This document shows, one piece after another, positions 37,989-50,786 of a stretch of DNA of 64,000 bases. Both the position numbers and the translations under genes were made by a program. How positions within the stretch are numbered: position 1 is the stretch's first letter; every line of letters starts with the position of its first letter. The stretch is from Heterohyrax brucei (taxonomy: Eukaryota > Chordata > Mammalia > Hyracoidea > Procaviidae): contig CM053162.1 in the NCBI GenBank assembly GCA_028571685.1, positions 11,784,001 to 11,848,000 on the forward strand, written 5' to 3'. The notes below the pieces were generated by a model. It saw only the letters and a list, made by a program, of their open reading frames with translations. It ran no database searches and was not told where the DNA came from.

Positions 37989-38147
37989 GATAAAGCACAC
38001 CAATAAAGAGACGAGTGAGTGGCAGAATGGTTAAGAAAATGCAGTCCATCTGCATACTGCCTACAAGATACATGCCTTAAAGACACAAACTAAAACTGAA
38101 AGAGTGGGGGGAAAAAAACATCAGGTTAACAACATGCAAAATAGAGC

Positions 38148-38317
38148 AAAACAAACAATCAAAAAATCCCGTTACTCTTGCGTCAGTTCCAACTCATAAC
38201 AACTTTATAGGACAGAGTAGATCTGCTCTGTTGAGTTTCCAAGGAGCACTGGGTGGATTTCAACTTTTTTTTCGTTAGCGGACGTAGTACTTAACCATTG
38301 TGCTGCCAGGATTTCCT
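38148..38317 (-). repeat. AfroSINE, antisense, with perfect 11-bp duplication
   Basis: Body TATAGGACAGAGTAGATCTG. Flanked by CAAAATAGAGC at 38137-38147 and 38318-38328. Confidence 0.9.
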
Positions 38318-41300
38318 CAAAATAGAGCGGGAGTGCCAATATTAATTTCTCACAAAATAGACTTCAAAACAGAGTCCACCAAAATGGATAATGAAGGACA
38401 TTTTATAATGATTAAAAGGCTAATAAACCAGGAGGACTTAATCATATTAAATATTTACATATCCAGTGGTAGGGCTTCTAAATACATAAAACAAAGTCTA
38501 TCAGCATTGAAAAGAGAAATAGATAGCTCCACAATAATGAGGAGAATTAAGCATACAACAGTATTAATAGAAGATTTCAACTCACTAATTTTAGTGAAGG
38601 ACAGAACATTGTAAAGAAAGCTTAGTGAAAAAACAGAAAATCTAAATACCATAGTCAGGCAACTTGACCTCATAGAAATATGCAGAACCCTCCACCCAAC
38701 AGCAGCAAAGTACATATTCTTTTTCTTTGCTCAGGAAACATTTTTCCGGGATAGACCATAAAGCAAGTCTTAACAAAATCTGAAGTACGAAAGTATTATA
38801 TAAAGCAGCTTTTCAGATCATAAACCCTTACATAAAAGTAGAATTCATTAATAGAAAAAGCAAGGGAGAGCGGGGAATAAAACACATGGAAACTGAGGAT
38901 GAAATAAAGAAATTCACAGAATCAAATGACAGTGAAAACACATCCTCCTGAAATCTTTGGCAACTGTAAAGGAAGTTCTCAGAGATTGTTTATTTCAATT
39001 AATGCTTACTTCCATAAAGAAAAAAATGGCCCAAATCAAACTGCTAACCCTACAACTTCAAGAAGTAGAATGATAGCAGCAAAAGAGCCCTCCAATACCA
39101 GAAAACCAGATAAGTAAAAACAAAGTAGAAATAAGTGAATTGGAGAATAGAAAAGCAGTGGAAAGAGTTAACAAGACCAAAAGCTGTTTCTTTTGAGAAA
39201 ATTGGTAAACCATTGTCCAAACCGATGAAAGGAAAATAGGAGAGGGAGCAAATTACCCTAATAAGAAATGAGATAGGTGATTTCACAAAGGATCCAACTG
39301 AAATTAAAAAAAAAACAAACCAAAACAAAAATATATAACATTATACTGTGAAAAATTACACTTGAACAAATTTGAAAGCCTAGAGGAAGTAGACAAGTTT
39401 CTAGATGTACACTACCCTCCCAGAAATAACACAGATCGTGGTAGAACAACTAAATAAACTCGTAACAAAAGCAGAGATTGAAAAAGTGATTAAAAACCAC
39501 CCAATATGAAAGAGCCCTTGCCTTCATGGCTTCTCTAGAGTATTCTACCAAACGTTTAGAGAAGACTTAATACCACTGTTACTAAAGGTGTTTAGAGAAA
39601 AAATAAAATAAAATAGTATATTCCCAAACTCATTCTATGAAGCCAGCAAAACCATGATACTAAAACCAGGTAAAAATACCATGAGAAAGGAAAATTATCA
39701 ACCAATATTTACCATGAACATACATACAAAATTCTTAGCCACTAGAATTTAATAACATATCAAAAGAATAATTCAGCATTACCAAGTGAGAGTAGTACCA
39801 GGGATTCAAGGATGGTTCAACATTAGAAAAATGGTAAATGCAGTCAACTATGTAACTGAAACAAATGACAAGAACCAGCTGATTTTATCAATTAATGCAG
39901 AAAAGCCATTTGACGAAGTTCAACAAACATTCATGTTAAAAATTTAACAAAATTGGAATAGAAGGGAGATTACTGAACGTAATAAAGGGCCTTTATACAA
40001 ATCCGACAGCCAAATTCCTAAATGGCGATAGTTTGAAAGCATTCTTCTTGAGAACAGGAACAAGATAAGGGTGTCTTTTGTCACCACTTATATTCAGTAT
40101 TTGCTGGAGGTTCTAGCCAAAATAGTCAAACAAGGTAAAGAAATAAGCACATACGAATTGGTAAGGAATAAGTAGAAGTACCTCTGTTTGAAGATGATCT
40201 GATCTTATACACAGAAAACCGAAAAGCTTCTAGAGTAAAACTGCTAGAATTAGTAGAAGAGGTCACCAAAGCATCAGGATACCAGTTAGACATACAAAAA
40301 TCAATTCAATACCTCTACTTCAACAAAGAGAACATCAAAGAGGAAGTCACTGAATCAGTACCATTTGCAGTAACCCCCAGGAAGATTAAACACTTAGAAT
40401 TAAATCTAACCAGACAAATGAAGAACACATGCAAAGAGAACTGCAACACTGTACTGCAAGAAACCATTAATGGTTAAATCTACCTTGCTCTTGGATAGGA
40501 AGATTCAACATTATGAAAATGCCTATTCTATTCCCTGTGGTCCATAGATACAGTGTAATCCTGCTCCAAATTCCAAAGGCAGTTTTTTAATGAGATGGAG
40601 AAGGATATCACCTGTTTCATGCGGAAAGGAAAGAGAAAAACCCTGTGTAAGGAAAGCATTACTGAAGATGAAAAATGGGAAGCCTCACACTTCCTGACTT
40701 CAGAACCTGTTATATCACCATGATAGTCAAAACAGCCCAGTACTGGTACAACAATAGATACATGGACCAATGAAATGGAATAGAGTGTCTAGACATAAAA
40801 TTATCCACCTATGAGCAGCTTGTATTTGACCAAGGCCCAGAATTTTTTAATTGGAGAAAAGACGATCTGTTTAATACATTGTGTTAGCATAAGTGAAGAT
40901 CTACCTGCAAAAAGTTGAAACAATGCCCATATTTCACACAGTGCATAAAATAACTCAAAATGGATCAAATACCTAAATCTAAAATAAGAATTGTAGAAGA
41001 AAGTAAAGGGACGACACTGGGAGCCCTAATACACAGCATAAAGAGAATACAAAATATTGCTAACTAGGCATAGCCACCATAAGATAAATAAATAACTAGA
41101 AGCTCTTAAAAATTACTTACATTCATCCACAGACCATCACAAGAGTAAAAAGACAGCCTAGAGGCTGGGAAAAATTTTTTTCTGTGACAAATCTGATCAG
41201 CATATAATCTCTAAATCTAAAATACACTGCAAAACTGCACATAATAAAAGCCAAATAACCAATGAAAAAATCAGCAAAGTATATGAACAGGCAGTTCATC

Positions 41301-42512
41301 AAAGAATGTCTTCCGTAATGTCTAAGAAATACATGGGGAAATGCTCATGATCATTAACTGTTAGAGAAAATGAAATCAAAACCATACTGAGATACTACCT
41401 CACCCCAGCAAGGCTGGCCTTAGTCTAAAAAATCACAAAGTAATAAATGTTGGAGAGGCTGTGGAGAGACTAGAACACTTAAAAAATGCTGTTGGGAACA
41501 TAAAATCCTTGGAAATTTGGCCTTTTCTTTAAAAACTAGAAATACCCAGCAATCTTACTTCTTGGAATATATCTTAGAGAAATAAGAGCTCTGACACAAA
41601 CAGACTCATACCAGTATTCGTTGCAGTACTGTCTACAGTATCAAATAAATAGGATTAAGGTACATGTCCATCAATGGATGGATTAAAGAAATTATGGTAT
41701 ATTTACACAGTGAAACACTGTGCAGTGATGAAGAACAACAGTGAGTGTGGGAAACGAATGAAGAAGTGTGAAAGGCATTATTATACTGAGTGAAATTAGC
41801 AATAAAAGGATCAATATTGTATGATAACACTATTATATGGACTTAAGGGGTTTAAACATGGAAGAAAATAGTCTTTGATGGTTACGGGTTTGGGAGGGGA
41901 GTCGTGATGAGGGTCACTCACTAGTTAGTGGTCAAGAATTTTTTCAGATGCAGGGAAGGCCAACCGACAACAAAGGGGAGTCAGCCCAGCTGGACTAAAC
42001 CCACCCGGGGGAAGTGTCCTAGATGCAGCCAAACACTTTGAAAGAAAAAATGGCAGGAACAGGGAATTTCAGCAGACCTTCAGCTCAGTTGACATATCAA
42101 TTTATTAAGAAAATATTCTGCATCTCACTTCAGCAAGTAGCTATATGGTGTCTTAAATGCTGGCAAGTGACCGTCTGAGAAACAGTAGTTGGTCCCAAGC
42201 CACCTGGAGAATGGAGAATGAAGAACCTTAAAGACGTAAAGAAAACATGAGGACAAGAACAAAGAGTCCCTCATGGAGTGGGGGAATTGTTGTGTGCATA
42301 ACTCAACTCAAGTAAAAAGACTAGACTTGATGGTCTGAGAGACTGGAAGAACTCATTGAATGAACACGGGAAATACCAGATGGAGATGAGAAGCGTGCTT
42401 TCACGATGTGAGAAGAGCAGCTAGGGTCACATGAATTGTGTGTAAGATTTTGTATGAGAAACTGAGTTGAATTGTAAGCTTTCACGTAAAACACATTGAA
42501 ACTAAAAAAAAA

Positions 42513-42640
42513 GCAACTGCTAACTAAAAAGTCACTAGTTTGAAACTACCAGCTACTCTTTGGAAACTCTGTGAGGCAGTTCTGCTCTGCCCTATAGGGT
42601 CCCTGTGAGTCATAATTGACTCAGTGGCAATTGTTTGGTG
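42513..42640 (+). repeat. AfroSINE
   Basis: CTGCTAACTAAAAAGTCACT head remnant, then CTGTGAGGCAGTTCTGCTCT and ATAGGGTCCCTGTGAGTCAT. It abuts the L1 F poly-A, which probably served as the landing site. Confidence 0.8.
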
Positions 42641-43336
42641 CAGTACTTGAAGTTGTTAAAGTACAAGGTTTTAAAACACTATAGCTCAAACCCAGATCTG
42701 AAGGTAAAATGGAGAGATTTAAAAAACTACTGTTGGTAAGGGCAATAGGCTTTCCTTAGATGCAGTTATTGGACATTTATTTTAATCTTTGTTCTGTCAC
42801 GTATGTCTGTGAGATTTAGAACAAACTGATCTGTCATTAGGTGCATGGAGAAGGAACACAGTAAGTGCTAGATTAATTTCCTTAATTTCTTTCCTACTCA
42901 CTCAGTTTTTCTGTGAGACACTGAGTTGCTATTGGTTTTGGAAGCTCCAGTAACCTTTTTATAGAGTCCTCTTTTTGTCTTATTAGGAAAAGATGTCCTA
43001 TCTATGTTACAATTAAATAGAATGTAGACTCTGCATCATAATTTTACCATTACCCTTGATTGATACTTTGATAATTTAATTGAATTCTGGTTTTAATATA
43101 AATGCAATTATTGTTCTTTGTATACTAGAATTTCCAGTGTTGTTACAGTTACTTGGTGTAGTTGTTTCTCTCTTTAGAATTTTCTGCTCTCTGAAAGCTC
43201 TATAGAGGTACCCCTCACTTATCACACCCAGCCATTTCTTTTACTTATACCTCCTGCATAGATCCTGAAACTGTTTTGATTTACTGTCTTCATATAAACA
43301 AGCAGTTAAAACAGTAGCCCTAGGGTCAGAACATGA
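42641..43336. other. Intronic sequence, nothing recognised
   Basis: Unassigned AT-rich DNA. Confidence 0.4.
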
Positions 43337-43660
43337 GACATTACTGATTCAGTGATAGAATTTATTCTCACCTTGCTTGCAGAGGACCTGGGTTCAACTC
43401 TAGGCCATTTCACCTCTTTTGTAGCCACCACCTTTGTATGAATGATGGATTGCATGTTCCTGGTTTTCAACAGGTTTTGGTGGAATTTCTTTACTAAGAT
43501 AGACTAGTGATCTGCTCCTAAAAATCAGCCTGTGAAAACCATGTGAATCACAATGGTCCAGTCTAACCAATCATGGGAAGTAGACAGGATCAAGGAGCAT
43601 TTTGTTCCATTGGGTGTGGAGTCCCCACGAGTCAGGGGCTGAAGTGATGTCAGCTAACAG
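43337..43660 (+). repeat. tRNA-Gly-headed SINE with RTE-like 3' tail
   Basis: The head TGATTCAGTGATAGAATTTA then GACCTGGGTTCAACTCTAGG follows a tRNA-Gly scaffold (A box TTCAGTGGTAGAA-like, B box GGGTTCGAT-like). The 3' end GCATTTTGTTCCATTGGGTG resembles the RTE 3' end at 37710-37740. Confidence 0.75.
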
Positions 43661-44749
43661 TAATGATCAGAATGTCGCATTCCTTAATGCTGGCTTGACC
43701 ACTTAGTAGTAGGCACTGACTATAAAAGTGACCATAGAAGCTGAAACTTGCCTAGAAATCTTAGTAATCAAAACAGATACTTGTGATTGTCCCAGTATTT
43801 CAAGTTTTTTTTCTTTTTTTTACTGAACATTAAAATTCTCTTACTGACAAGCATAAATATGTGGGGAAGTACATATATATACACACACGTAGTAAAACTA
43901 ACATTTAGTAAAACTGTGGTTTAGTTCAAAAATTTACAAAGAGTAGTTTGAGTAGTATTTGCTTTCTTTTCATTGTGTAACTTACAAAGCAAGTATCTTT
44001 TTCCTGCACTGGATAATTGTCATATTTCTTTATAAATTTTTATCATCTTCCAATATCCTTTGTGATTCAGTGTCTTGAAATATCTCTAAGAGTTATTTTA
44101 ATGTGAAGTCTTTTTGCTAGCATTATTTCCTCTGGGACATCATCATTTTTGTCACAACCACTTTCCTCAGTTTTAGTGGTAACTTTACCTTCCCTAAGTT
44201 CTGCTGGCTGCATCTCTAGAATACCTCAAATGATCACAATCTTAGCATTTTTACAACTATTTCATCTACAGAACCATTTACATTCAGTTCTGATTTTATT
44301 CCTGGTGTTGTCAATTCTTTGTTTTTTTGCCACACTTTGTTGGCCAGTTTCTTCTTCTGATTATTCATTTTTATAAGAGGACAGGTGGGGGTTTATCACA
44401 AAGAGATAAGGGAGCACTACAGTCATACATCTTGCTGTCTGAACAGCTGACACATAGTGACTCATCACCCACATATTAAAGAAGTGACATGATTGGTCAC
44501 TGATCATGCTGAGAATGTCTGTTATTTATGCAGTGATTTTGTAGACTAAAAAGTTATTGATAAGTTGTATTTGTTCAGTTACTTAATATATCATGATAAC
44601 TAAAATTTCAGCTGTATTGTTGAGGGACTGATAATGTAACTAAGCCATGGTATCTAAAACTCATATATATCAGAACTGTGCAAAGTGAGAACTGCCTGAA
44701 TATTGAACAAAAGTTTAGCTTTTAAAATATATTTTTTAAATACCCCCAA
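43661..44749. other. Intronic sequence with simple repeats
   Basis: Contains T-rich runs near 43805-43820 and ATATATATACACACACG near 43873. The open stretch at 44149-44376 has no conserved motif. Nothing else recognised. Confidence 0.4.
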
Positions 44750-45115
44750 ATGTAAAATTGGCAAGGTAAAAAAAGTGGCAAAAGGCATGAACAACTTCAC
44801 AAAAGAAAGCACAGAATTTATGCAATTGTACAGAATTTCATTAGTAATTTAAGGACTATTAGTAATCATGCGTAACGTGTTTATAAAATTCAGCATCACT
44901 TTATAAGTTTCAAATTAAAACTACACTGTGATACTACTTTACACCTTCTAGATTGTCAAAGATTAGAAAGTGTAACTACTGCAAGTGTAGATAAATATAT
45001 GAAGGAAAAGAAACTCTCAGTCATTGTGGGAAACAATTTGACAATATTCTTTTTGAAGTTGAACATTGGTATGCTTACCATTCAGAACTTCTGGCCTGAA
45101 ATTTATATATGAGAG
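44750..45115 (+). mobile_element. Old L1 ORF2 C-terminal fragment
   Basis: Follows the L1 block order: GGCAAAAGGCATGAACAA, an AAATTAAAACTACACTGTGA segment (NQNHNEIS-type region) and GTGGGAAACAATTTGACAAT. Highly diverged. Confidence 0.6.
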
Positions 45116-45605
45116 CAGTGGTTTTCCTATATTTTGATCATAGAACCCTTTCACAAGGTAAAGATGTTTTGTTTATGTTTTTAGGCACTATTAAGTAGAT
45201 GCCATCCAGCTCCTTGAACTGGTTCCGTAATGGCCTACAGAAACAAGGGCAGTGTATGCCTTGTGTAACAACCAGATCTCTTGCATATCAGATTTTGACC
45301 CAAGTAGTTAACAGACAGTGGTTCTCATAGGAACCACTTGCCTGTTTCTTGCTTGAGTAATATTCTAATATAAAATAGATGCGGTTGCTGAGGTGGAGAC
45401 AAGATGATACACTAGACAGACATACCATACCATCCCTCTGTAGCAAAGACCCAAAATAACTAAGTAAAATAGTTACAGACTTCAGTTCTGAAACTCAGAA
45501 TATCTAATGAAGGGTCAAAGAACTAGATTCAACATGAAGAGGAAGAAGAAATGGAAAGAAAACAGAACAAGGAGTCATTCTGAATAGACATTCCCTACCA
45601 GCTAA

Positions 45606-45735
45606 CATGGTCTCATAAATTGAATTGTGTTCCCTAACCACTCCCCCACCCCCACCATGTATGTAGCAATTTGGCTGGACTGTGGTTCCTAGTACTGTGT
45701 AAGTTTTGTATATGTTATAAATCCTGAAAACTATG
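45606..45735 (+). mobile_element. MaLR-like LTR fragment
   Basis: CATAAATTGAATTGTGTTCC followed by a C-rich run matches the opening of the LTR at 7740. Only the first ~130 bases remain. Confidence 0.6.
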
Positions 45736-46893
45736 ATATGTATACTCAGTGGAACACTATGCTATGATAAAAATGACAGTTTTAGGAAACATCTTATAAA
45801 CTGGTCTCATTTGGAAGAGATCATGCTGAGTGAAATCAGTCAATGTCAAAAGGACAAATTTTGTATGGGAACCCTGTTACAAGGACTTAACAAGAGAATT
45901 ATGCATAGAAGAAATGACTCTGTTGGCTACATGGGTGCGTGGGGGCTGAGGGTTTATCATAGATGAGATAATTGATAGATGTTACAAATTTTATTCTTGT
46001 AATTAATAAAAAGTTATTTAAAAAAGATAGTAGACAATATCAAAACATAAAAAAGGAAGATAAGTTGACTCAGCAAATAACTAAAAGAATCAGATGACCT
46101 TCCATCAGAAGAAAAGGTAGTAGAGCTACTTGATAGAAAATTGAAAAGACTAATTAATACTTCAGTCTCTCCAAGAGATAGGGGAAAGTGATCAAAGAAA
46201 AAAAAAAAAGAAGAAAAAATAGGTAAAATCATGGTAAACACCGATAAAACCAAACAAAATATAGCCCAAATCAAGGAAAAAACAAAGTCATAAAAGATTT
46301 TAGGAAAATAATACAAGAACAAAACATCAAAGTAAATAAACTTTAGAAATCATATAGAGACAGTATTGAGAGATTTAAAAGATAAGATTTCAGAAATTGA
46401 CAACTCATTAGAAGATCTTAGGAGCAAGTTTGAAACAGTAGAAGATAGAATCAGTAAGAGTGAAGACAAACCCGTGAATATGGCTTGGTTTAAGAAACAG
46501 AAAAAAAAAGAAAACCTAAGAACTATGTGGGACACAGTCAAAGAACAAAAACTCAGATGTGATTGGAATTCCAGAACAGCGAGAGAAAATTGAAAACACA
46601 GAAGATTGTTGAAGATTTGCTGGCAGAAAACTTTCCAAATACCATGAAAGATGAAAAGTTGGCCATCCAAGTAAACAAACCACGTATGGGATAGATCCCA
46701 AAAGAAAATTGCTAAAACTTATCATAAGGACCTTACCAGAACCAAAGACAAAGAAAGAATCATGACAGCAGCTTGAAAAGTTAATTACAGAGGGGAAGCA
46801 GTGAGTCGAAGCCCTGCTCATGAAACACAAGCTGCAGGGCAAGAAGGCAGTGGGATGACATGTGTATGACATGGCATTTGAAGAAATGCCAGC

Positions 46894-46922
46894 AAGCCAA
46901 GTACCGTCGAGTTGGATCCAAC
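46894..46922 (-). repeat. Ultra-short SINE/RTE tail fragment in L1 G
   Basis: AAGCCAAGTACCGTCGAGTT then GGATCCAAC sits inside ORF1 sequence that is continuous in other L1 copies. Confidence 0.7.
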
Positions 46923-47065
46923 CAAGAGTAATATATTCTGCAAAATTCTCTCAAATATAATGGCAAAATTAGAACATTTTCAGATAAACAAGAACTAAGG
47001 GAATTCCTAAAAACCAAACAAACTTACAGGAAATATTAGAGGGAGTCCTTTGGTTAGAAAGGAGG

Positions 47066-47208
47066 AAACCCTGGTGGTTTCCCAGCGGCTAACTAGAAAG
47101 ATTGTAGTTTGAATCCACCAGGTGCTCCGTGAAAACTCCATGGGGAAGTTGTATTCTTTCCCATACAGTTGCCATGACTTACTGGCAGTGAGTTTGTTTT
47201 TTGGTTAT
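47066..47208 (+). repeat. AfroSINE nested in L1 G
   Basis: GGAAACCCTGGTGGTTTCCC head, then TTTGAATCCACCAGGTGCTC and a GTTTGTTTTTTGGTT tail. Confidence 0.85.
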
Positions 47209-47465
47209 AGAACCAGTTATTGAAGAAAATCTGGACAGACCCCTGATAGGAAATAAGGGGAACAAAGCAAACATCACAATAAGACAGACAACACCTGAAG
47301 GCAAGGACACAGGACAACATCACCAGATAGCAGTCTGGTTACTCTTAATGAAAAGCTAAAAAATGTAAAATCGTGAAACAGATGTCAATCTGTAAATGAT
47401 GATAACATCAAAACAATAAAACCGGGAATAAGCAGTGTAGGTATAAAATTTTTAAATGAGGACGT

Positions 47466-47480
47466 AGCCAAGCCAAGACC
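47466..47480 (-). repeat. Possible SINE-tail micro-fragment
   Basis: AGCCAAGCCAAGACC in the L1 G spacer resembles the tail pentamer seen in the other micro-insertions, but it is too short to be sure. Confidence 0.3.
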
Positions 47481-49825
47481 AGGTAATAAAAGACTGGTTC
47501 AAACTTAGGAAAATAAGAGCAAATTTCAGTGTAACCACAAATTAAGATAACAAACCTATTCATTAGAATAAAAAAGAATAAAAAGGTAAAGTCTCAGTGA
47601 ACACAAAATTTTTAGTAATGAAAGAAAAGAAAATTCACAAGTGAAAGAACTCAGCATAGGACAGAGGAACAACAAAAACTTCAGTACCACAACAAAAACC
47701 ACGTTAACGTGACAGCAATAATCTCTTCTCTATCGAGAATCACGTCAAATATATGACTTCAGTTTACCTGTAAGGAGACAAAAAGTGGCAGAATTGATTT
47801 TAAAAAAAGACCTATCAACATACTGTCTAAATGAGGTATACCCTAGACATAATGACGTAAATAAATTAAAATGAAAGGATAAAGAAAAATGTACCAAGCA
47901 AACAGTAACCAAAAACAAACAGAAGTTGCATAACTAATCTCAGGTAAAATGAACTTTAGTGCAAAATCAACCATAAAAGGCCAGGAAGGACATTGTATAC
48001 TGACTAAAGAAACAATTCACCAATAAGAAATAACCTTAATAATTATGTTATACATCCAACTATAGAGCTTCAAAATACATAAACTCTAATAGCACTGAAA
48101 AGACAAAGAGACTGTCTTCCAATAATAGTAGAAGTCTTAAACACACTGCTCTAAAGACAGAACATCTAGAAAGGTCACTTAACATCTGAAAACCAGCATC
48201 AACCAACACCACCTTAAAATTATGTACAGAACACTCCATCCAACAGCAACCAAATATTTGTTCTTTTCAAGTGTACAAGGAACATTCTCCAGGATAGACC
48301 ACATTTTGGGCCACAGAGCAGACCTCAATAAAATTGAAAACTGTGAAGTAACAGAAAGCATTCATTCTGGTTACAGCATCATAAAAACAGAAATTAATGA
48401 CATGAAAAGGGGGAAAAAAGAAATACGTGGAAACTGAATAAATTTTCTTATAAACAATTAATAGAAGAAATCAAAACGGGGAATAAAAATTTGTGTGATC
48501 AAATGAGACATTTTAAAAGTTCTTGGAGGTCAGTTTATGCTAGTAAACACATCAAAAAAAAGAAAAACAGGACAAAATCAAAACGTTTACCCTGCAACTT
48601 GAAGAAATAGAAAAGAAATAGCAAAAGAAATCCAGAGGCACAAGAAAAAAGGACATGATAAAGATTAAGACAGAAATAAATGATATAAAGAACAGAAAGG
48701 CAATAGACAGATTCAGCAGGATCAACACTTGATTCTTTGAAAAGATCAGCAAACTTGACAACCCACTGACCAAACTGAGAGGAAAAAAGAAAAAGAAAAA
48801 CAGAAGCAGAGGCAAATAATCCAGATAAGTGTAGAACATTACAACTGACTCAACTAAACATAAAAAGAATCATAACAAAATTCTGTGAAGAATTGTACTC
48901 CAACAAATTTGAAAACCTAAAAGAATTGGAAACAATTTGTACTAGCAAAACTGGATGTCCATTGGAAAAATGAACCAAGCACCATCCTTCACATAATATG
49001 TAAAACACAACTCAGAATGAATCATATTCTGAATATAAAACCTAAAATGATAAATGTCATGGAAGAAAAAATACAGAAAATGTTAAGGTGCCTGATACAT
49101 GGCATAAGTACAATACAAACCATAACTTAGGATTTGCAAACACTAGAAGATAAACTAGATAACTGGAAACTCCTAAAAATTACACTCATGAAAAAACTTC
49201 ACCAAGAGTAAAAAGAGAGCCTATAGGGTGGGAAAAATTTTTGTCTGTAATCTCTGATAAGGGTGTAATCTCTAAAATTTGTAAATATTTCAGTACCTTA
49301 ACGACAGAAAGATAATCTGGTTTGAAAAGTGGGCAAAGGATATGAACATACCCTTTACCACAGAAGGCAGTCTGGCAACTCAGAGACATATGAGGAAATG
49401 TTCATGACCATTAAGCTTTAGAGAAATGCAAGCAAACTGTAATGAGATGCCATTTCACCCTGGTAATACTGGCACTAATCAAACAAAGAAAGGCAGAAAA
49501 TAAGTGTTGAAGTGGTGAGGAGACTGAAAATCGTATGCACTGCTGATGGGAATGTAAAATGGTATAACCACTGTGAAAAACAATACGGTGCCTCCTTAAA
49601 AAGTTAGAAATATAAATACTGTAAGATCCAGTAAACCCACCCATATTCTAGAGAAAAAAGAGCTGTCACAGGAACAGATACATGCTCAGTGCAGTGGGGT
49701 TCTCATAGATATAATAATTATCAGGAATAGAAATCTGAATAATAATTAACATGTGAAAAGATGCTGCTCTTGATTGGTAACCAAGGGAACATGAATTAAA
49801 AGATAAAACTTCACAACTATCCAGT

Positions 49826-50215
49826 GGTTGTTAGGTGTCACTGAACAGGTTCTGCCTCATAATGACCCTGTGTACAATAGAACACTCTTTAGTCCTGTAC
49901 CATCCTCAGAATTGTAAGGTTTGAAGCCATTGTTGTAGCCACTGTGTGACTTCATCCTGTTGAGCATCTTCCGTTTTTTCTACTGACAATACGGAGCACT
50001 ATATCCTTCTGCAGAGACTTGTCCCTTCTGATCTCAAGGCCCAGGTATGTGAGATGAAGTCTTGCCATTCTTGCCTCCCTGGAGCATTCTGGCTGTACTT
50101 CTCCCCAGAAGGTTTGTCTTTTTCTGGCAGTTTGTGGTATAGTCAGTAATCTTGCCAGCATCATAATTCAAAGGCATCAGTTCTTCAGTCTTCCTTATTC
50201 ACTTTTCACCTTTTG
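49826..50215 (-). mobile_element. RTE 3' end, antisense
   Basis: Minus-strand translation at 50164-49952 gives PECSREARMARLHLTYLGLE and RRDKSLQKDIVLR, the C-terminal RTE pol region also seen at 37500-37620. It continues to the 3' tail at 49826 (GTTGTTAGGTGTCACTGAAC reversed). Confidence 0.8.
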
Positions 50216-50772
50216 TACACATTATCCAGCTGGCAATATTAGCCAGGTTTGGCCTGGATTTGGGGGAAACAAGAAGTCTAACATTGGGAGAGTAAATTGG
50301 TGTTATTACTGTGGAGACGTGATTGGCAAATTGAACTAAAGTTGATGATGATGATACAGTGTGATCAAGCATTTCCAGGTAACTAACATGGAAGATCTCT
50401 CACAAATGAGCAGAAAGAGGCATAAGCGTGCTCATTGTAGCATTGCTTACGGTATTGGGAAGTGTGAAATACCTACTTCTTTTCTCTAGAATGATAGAAA
50501 AACTGGTATTTGTTTATTCTGGAAGAATTAGTATTCTATTTACAAATAGAATTCACTCCTTCAGTTACTGAATGATCATGCTGCATATATCAGCATGAAG
50601 AGTCAGCATGATTTTGAGTTAAATCTTCAAGTTCTAGAATGATGTAAATGATATTTATATAAAATTTAAAATGAGTATACATACTTTATGGATAGAAGCA
50701 TACATCATAAAGGTCTAAAAACTTACATACATGCATGATAATGGTACACGTCAACTCTAGCCCTTTTCTTTA
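50216..50772. other. Intronic sequence, nothing recognised
   Basis: Unassigned; no repeat or gene supported. Confidence 0.4.
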
Positions 50773-50786
50773 GAAAGGGAGTAGAA

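Larger units (their letters stand above)
31370..42512 (+). mobile_element. L1 LINE (copy F), sense, split by nested insertions
   Basis: Starts with a CTAAGATGGTGGAGTAGTCA leader. Parts: 5' UTR 31370-32540, ORF1 32540-33430, spacer to 33663 and 34211-34418. L1 resumes about 37771, continues through the endonuclease (38330-38760), linker (39000-39250), RT (39400-40250), the C-terminal domain (to about 41860) and a 3' UTR ending in a short A-run at 42505-42512. Nested inside are a mariner foldback, an RTE holding another L1 piece, and two AfroSINEs. Many stops. Its 3' UTR is unlike that of copies A and B, so it is a different, probably older, L1 lineage. Confidence 0.85.
45384..49825 (+). mobile_element. 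Composite L1 (copy G), sense, RT core deleted
   Basis: A GGAGACAAGATGATACACTA leader begins a 5' UTR stub (45384-45605). It is followed by an LTR scrap (45606-45735) and an unrelated L1 3' end (45736-46015). ORF1 then runs about 46020-47040, with the endonuclease at about 47990-48440 (VQGTFSRIDHILGHRADLNK). The linker runs to about 48930, then the sequence jumps straight to the ORF2 C-terminal region (48950-49740). A further old C-terminal scrap sits at 49748-49823. The reverse transcriptase palm is absent. Confidence 0.75.

Noticed and set aside
43337-43405. Functional tRNA-Gly gene
   Set aside because: The head is diverged (ATTCAGTGATAGAATT, GGTTCAACTCTAGG), cannot close a good acceptor stem, and continues into a SINE body.
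45185-45355. Antisense SINE or RTE tail
   Set aside because: Only weak resemblance (TTAAGTAGATGCCATCCAGC); not enough to annotate.
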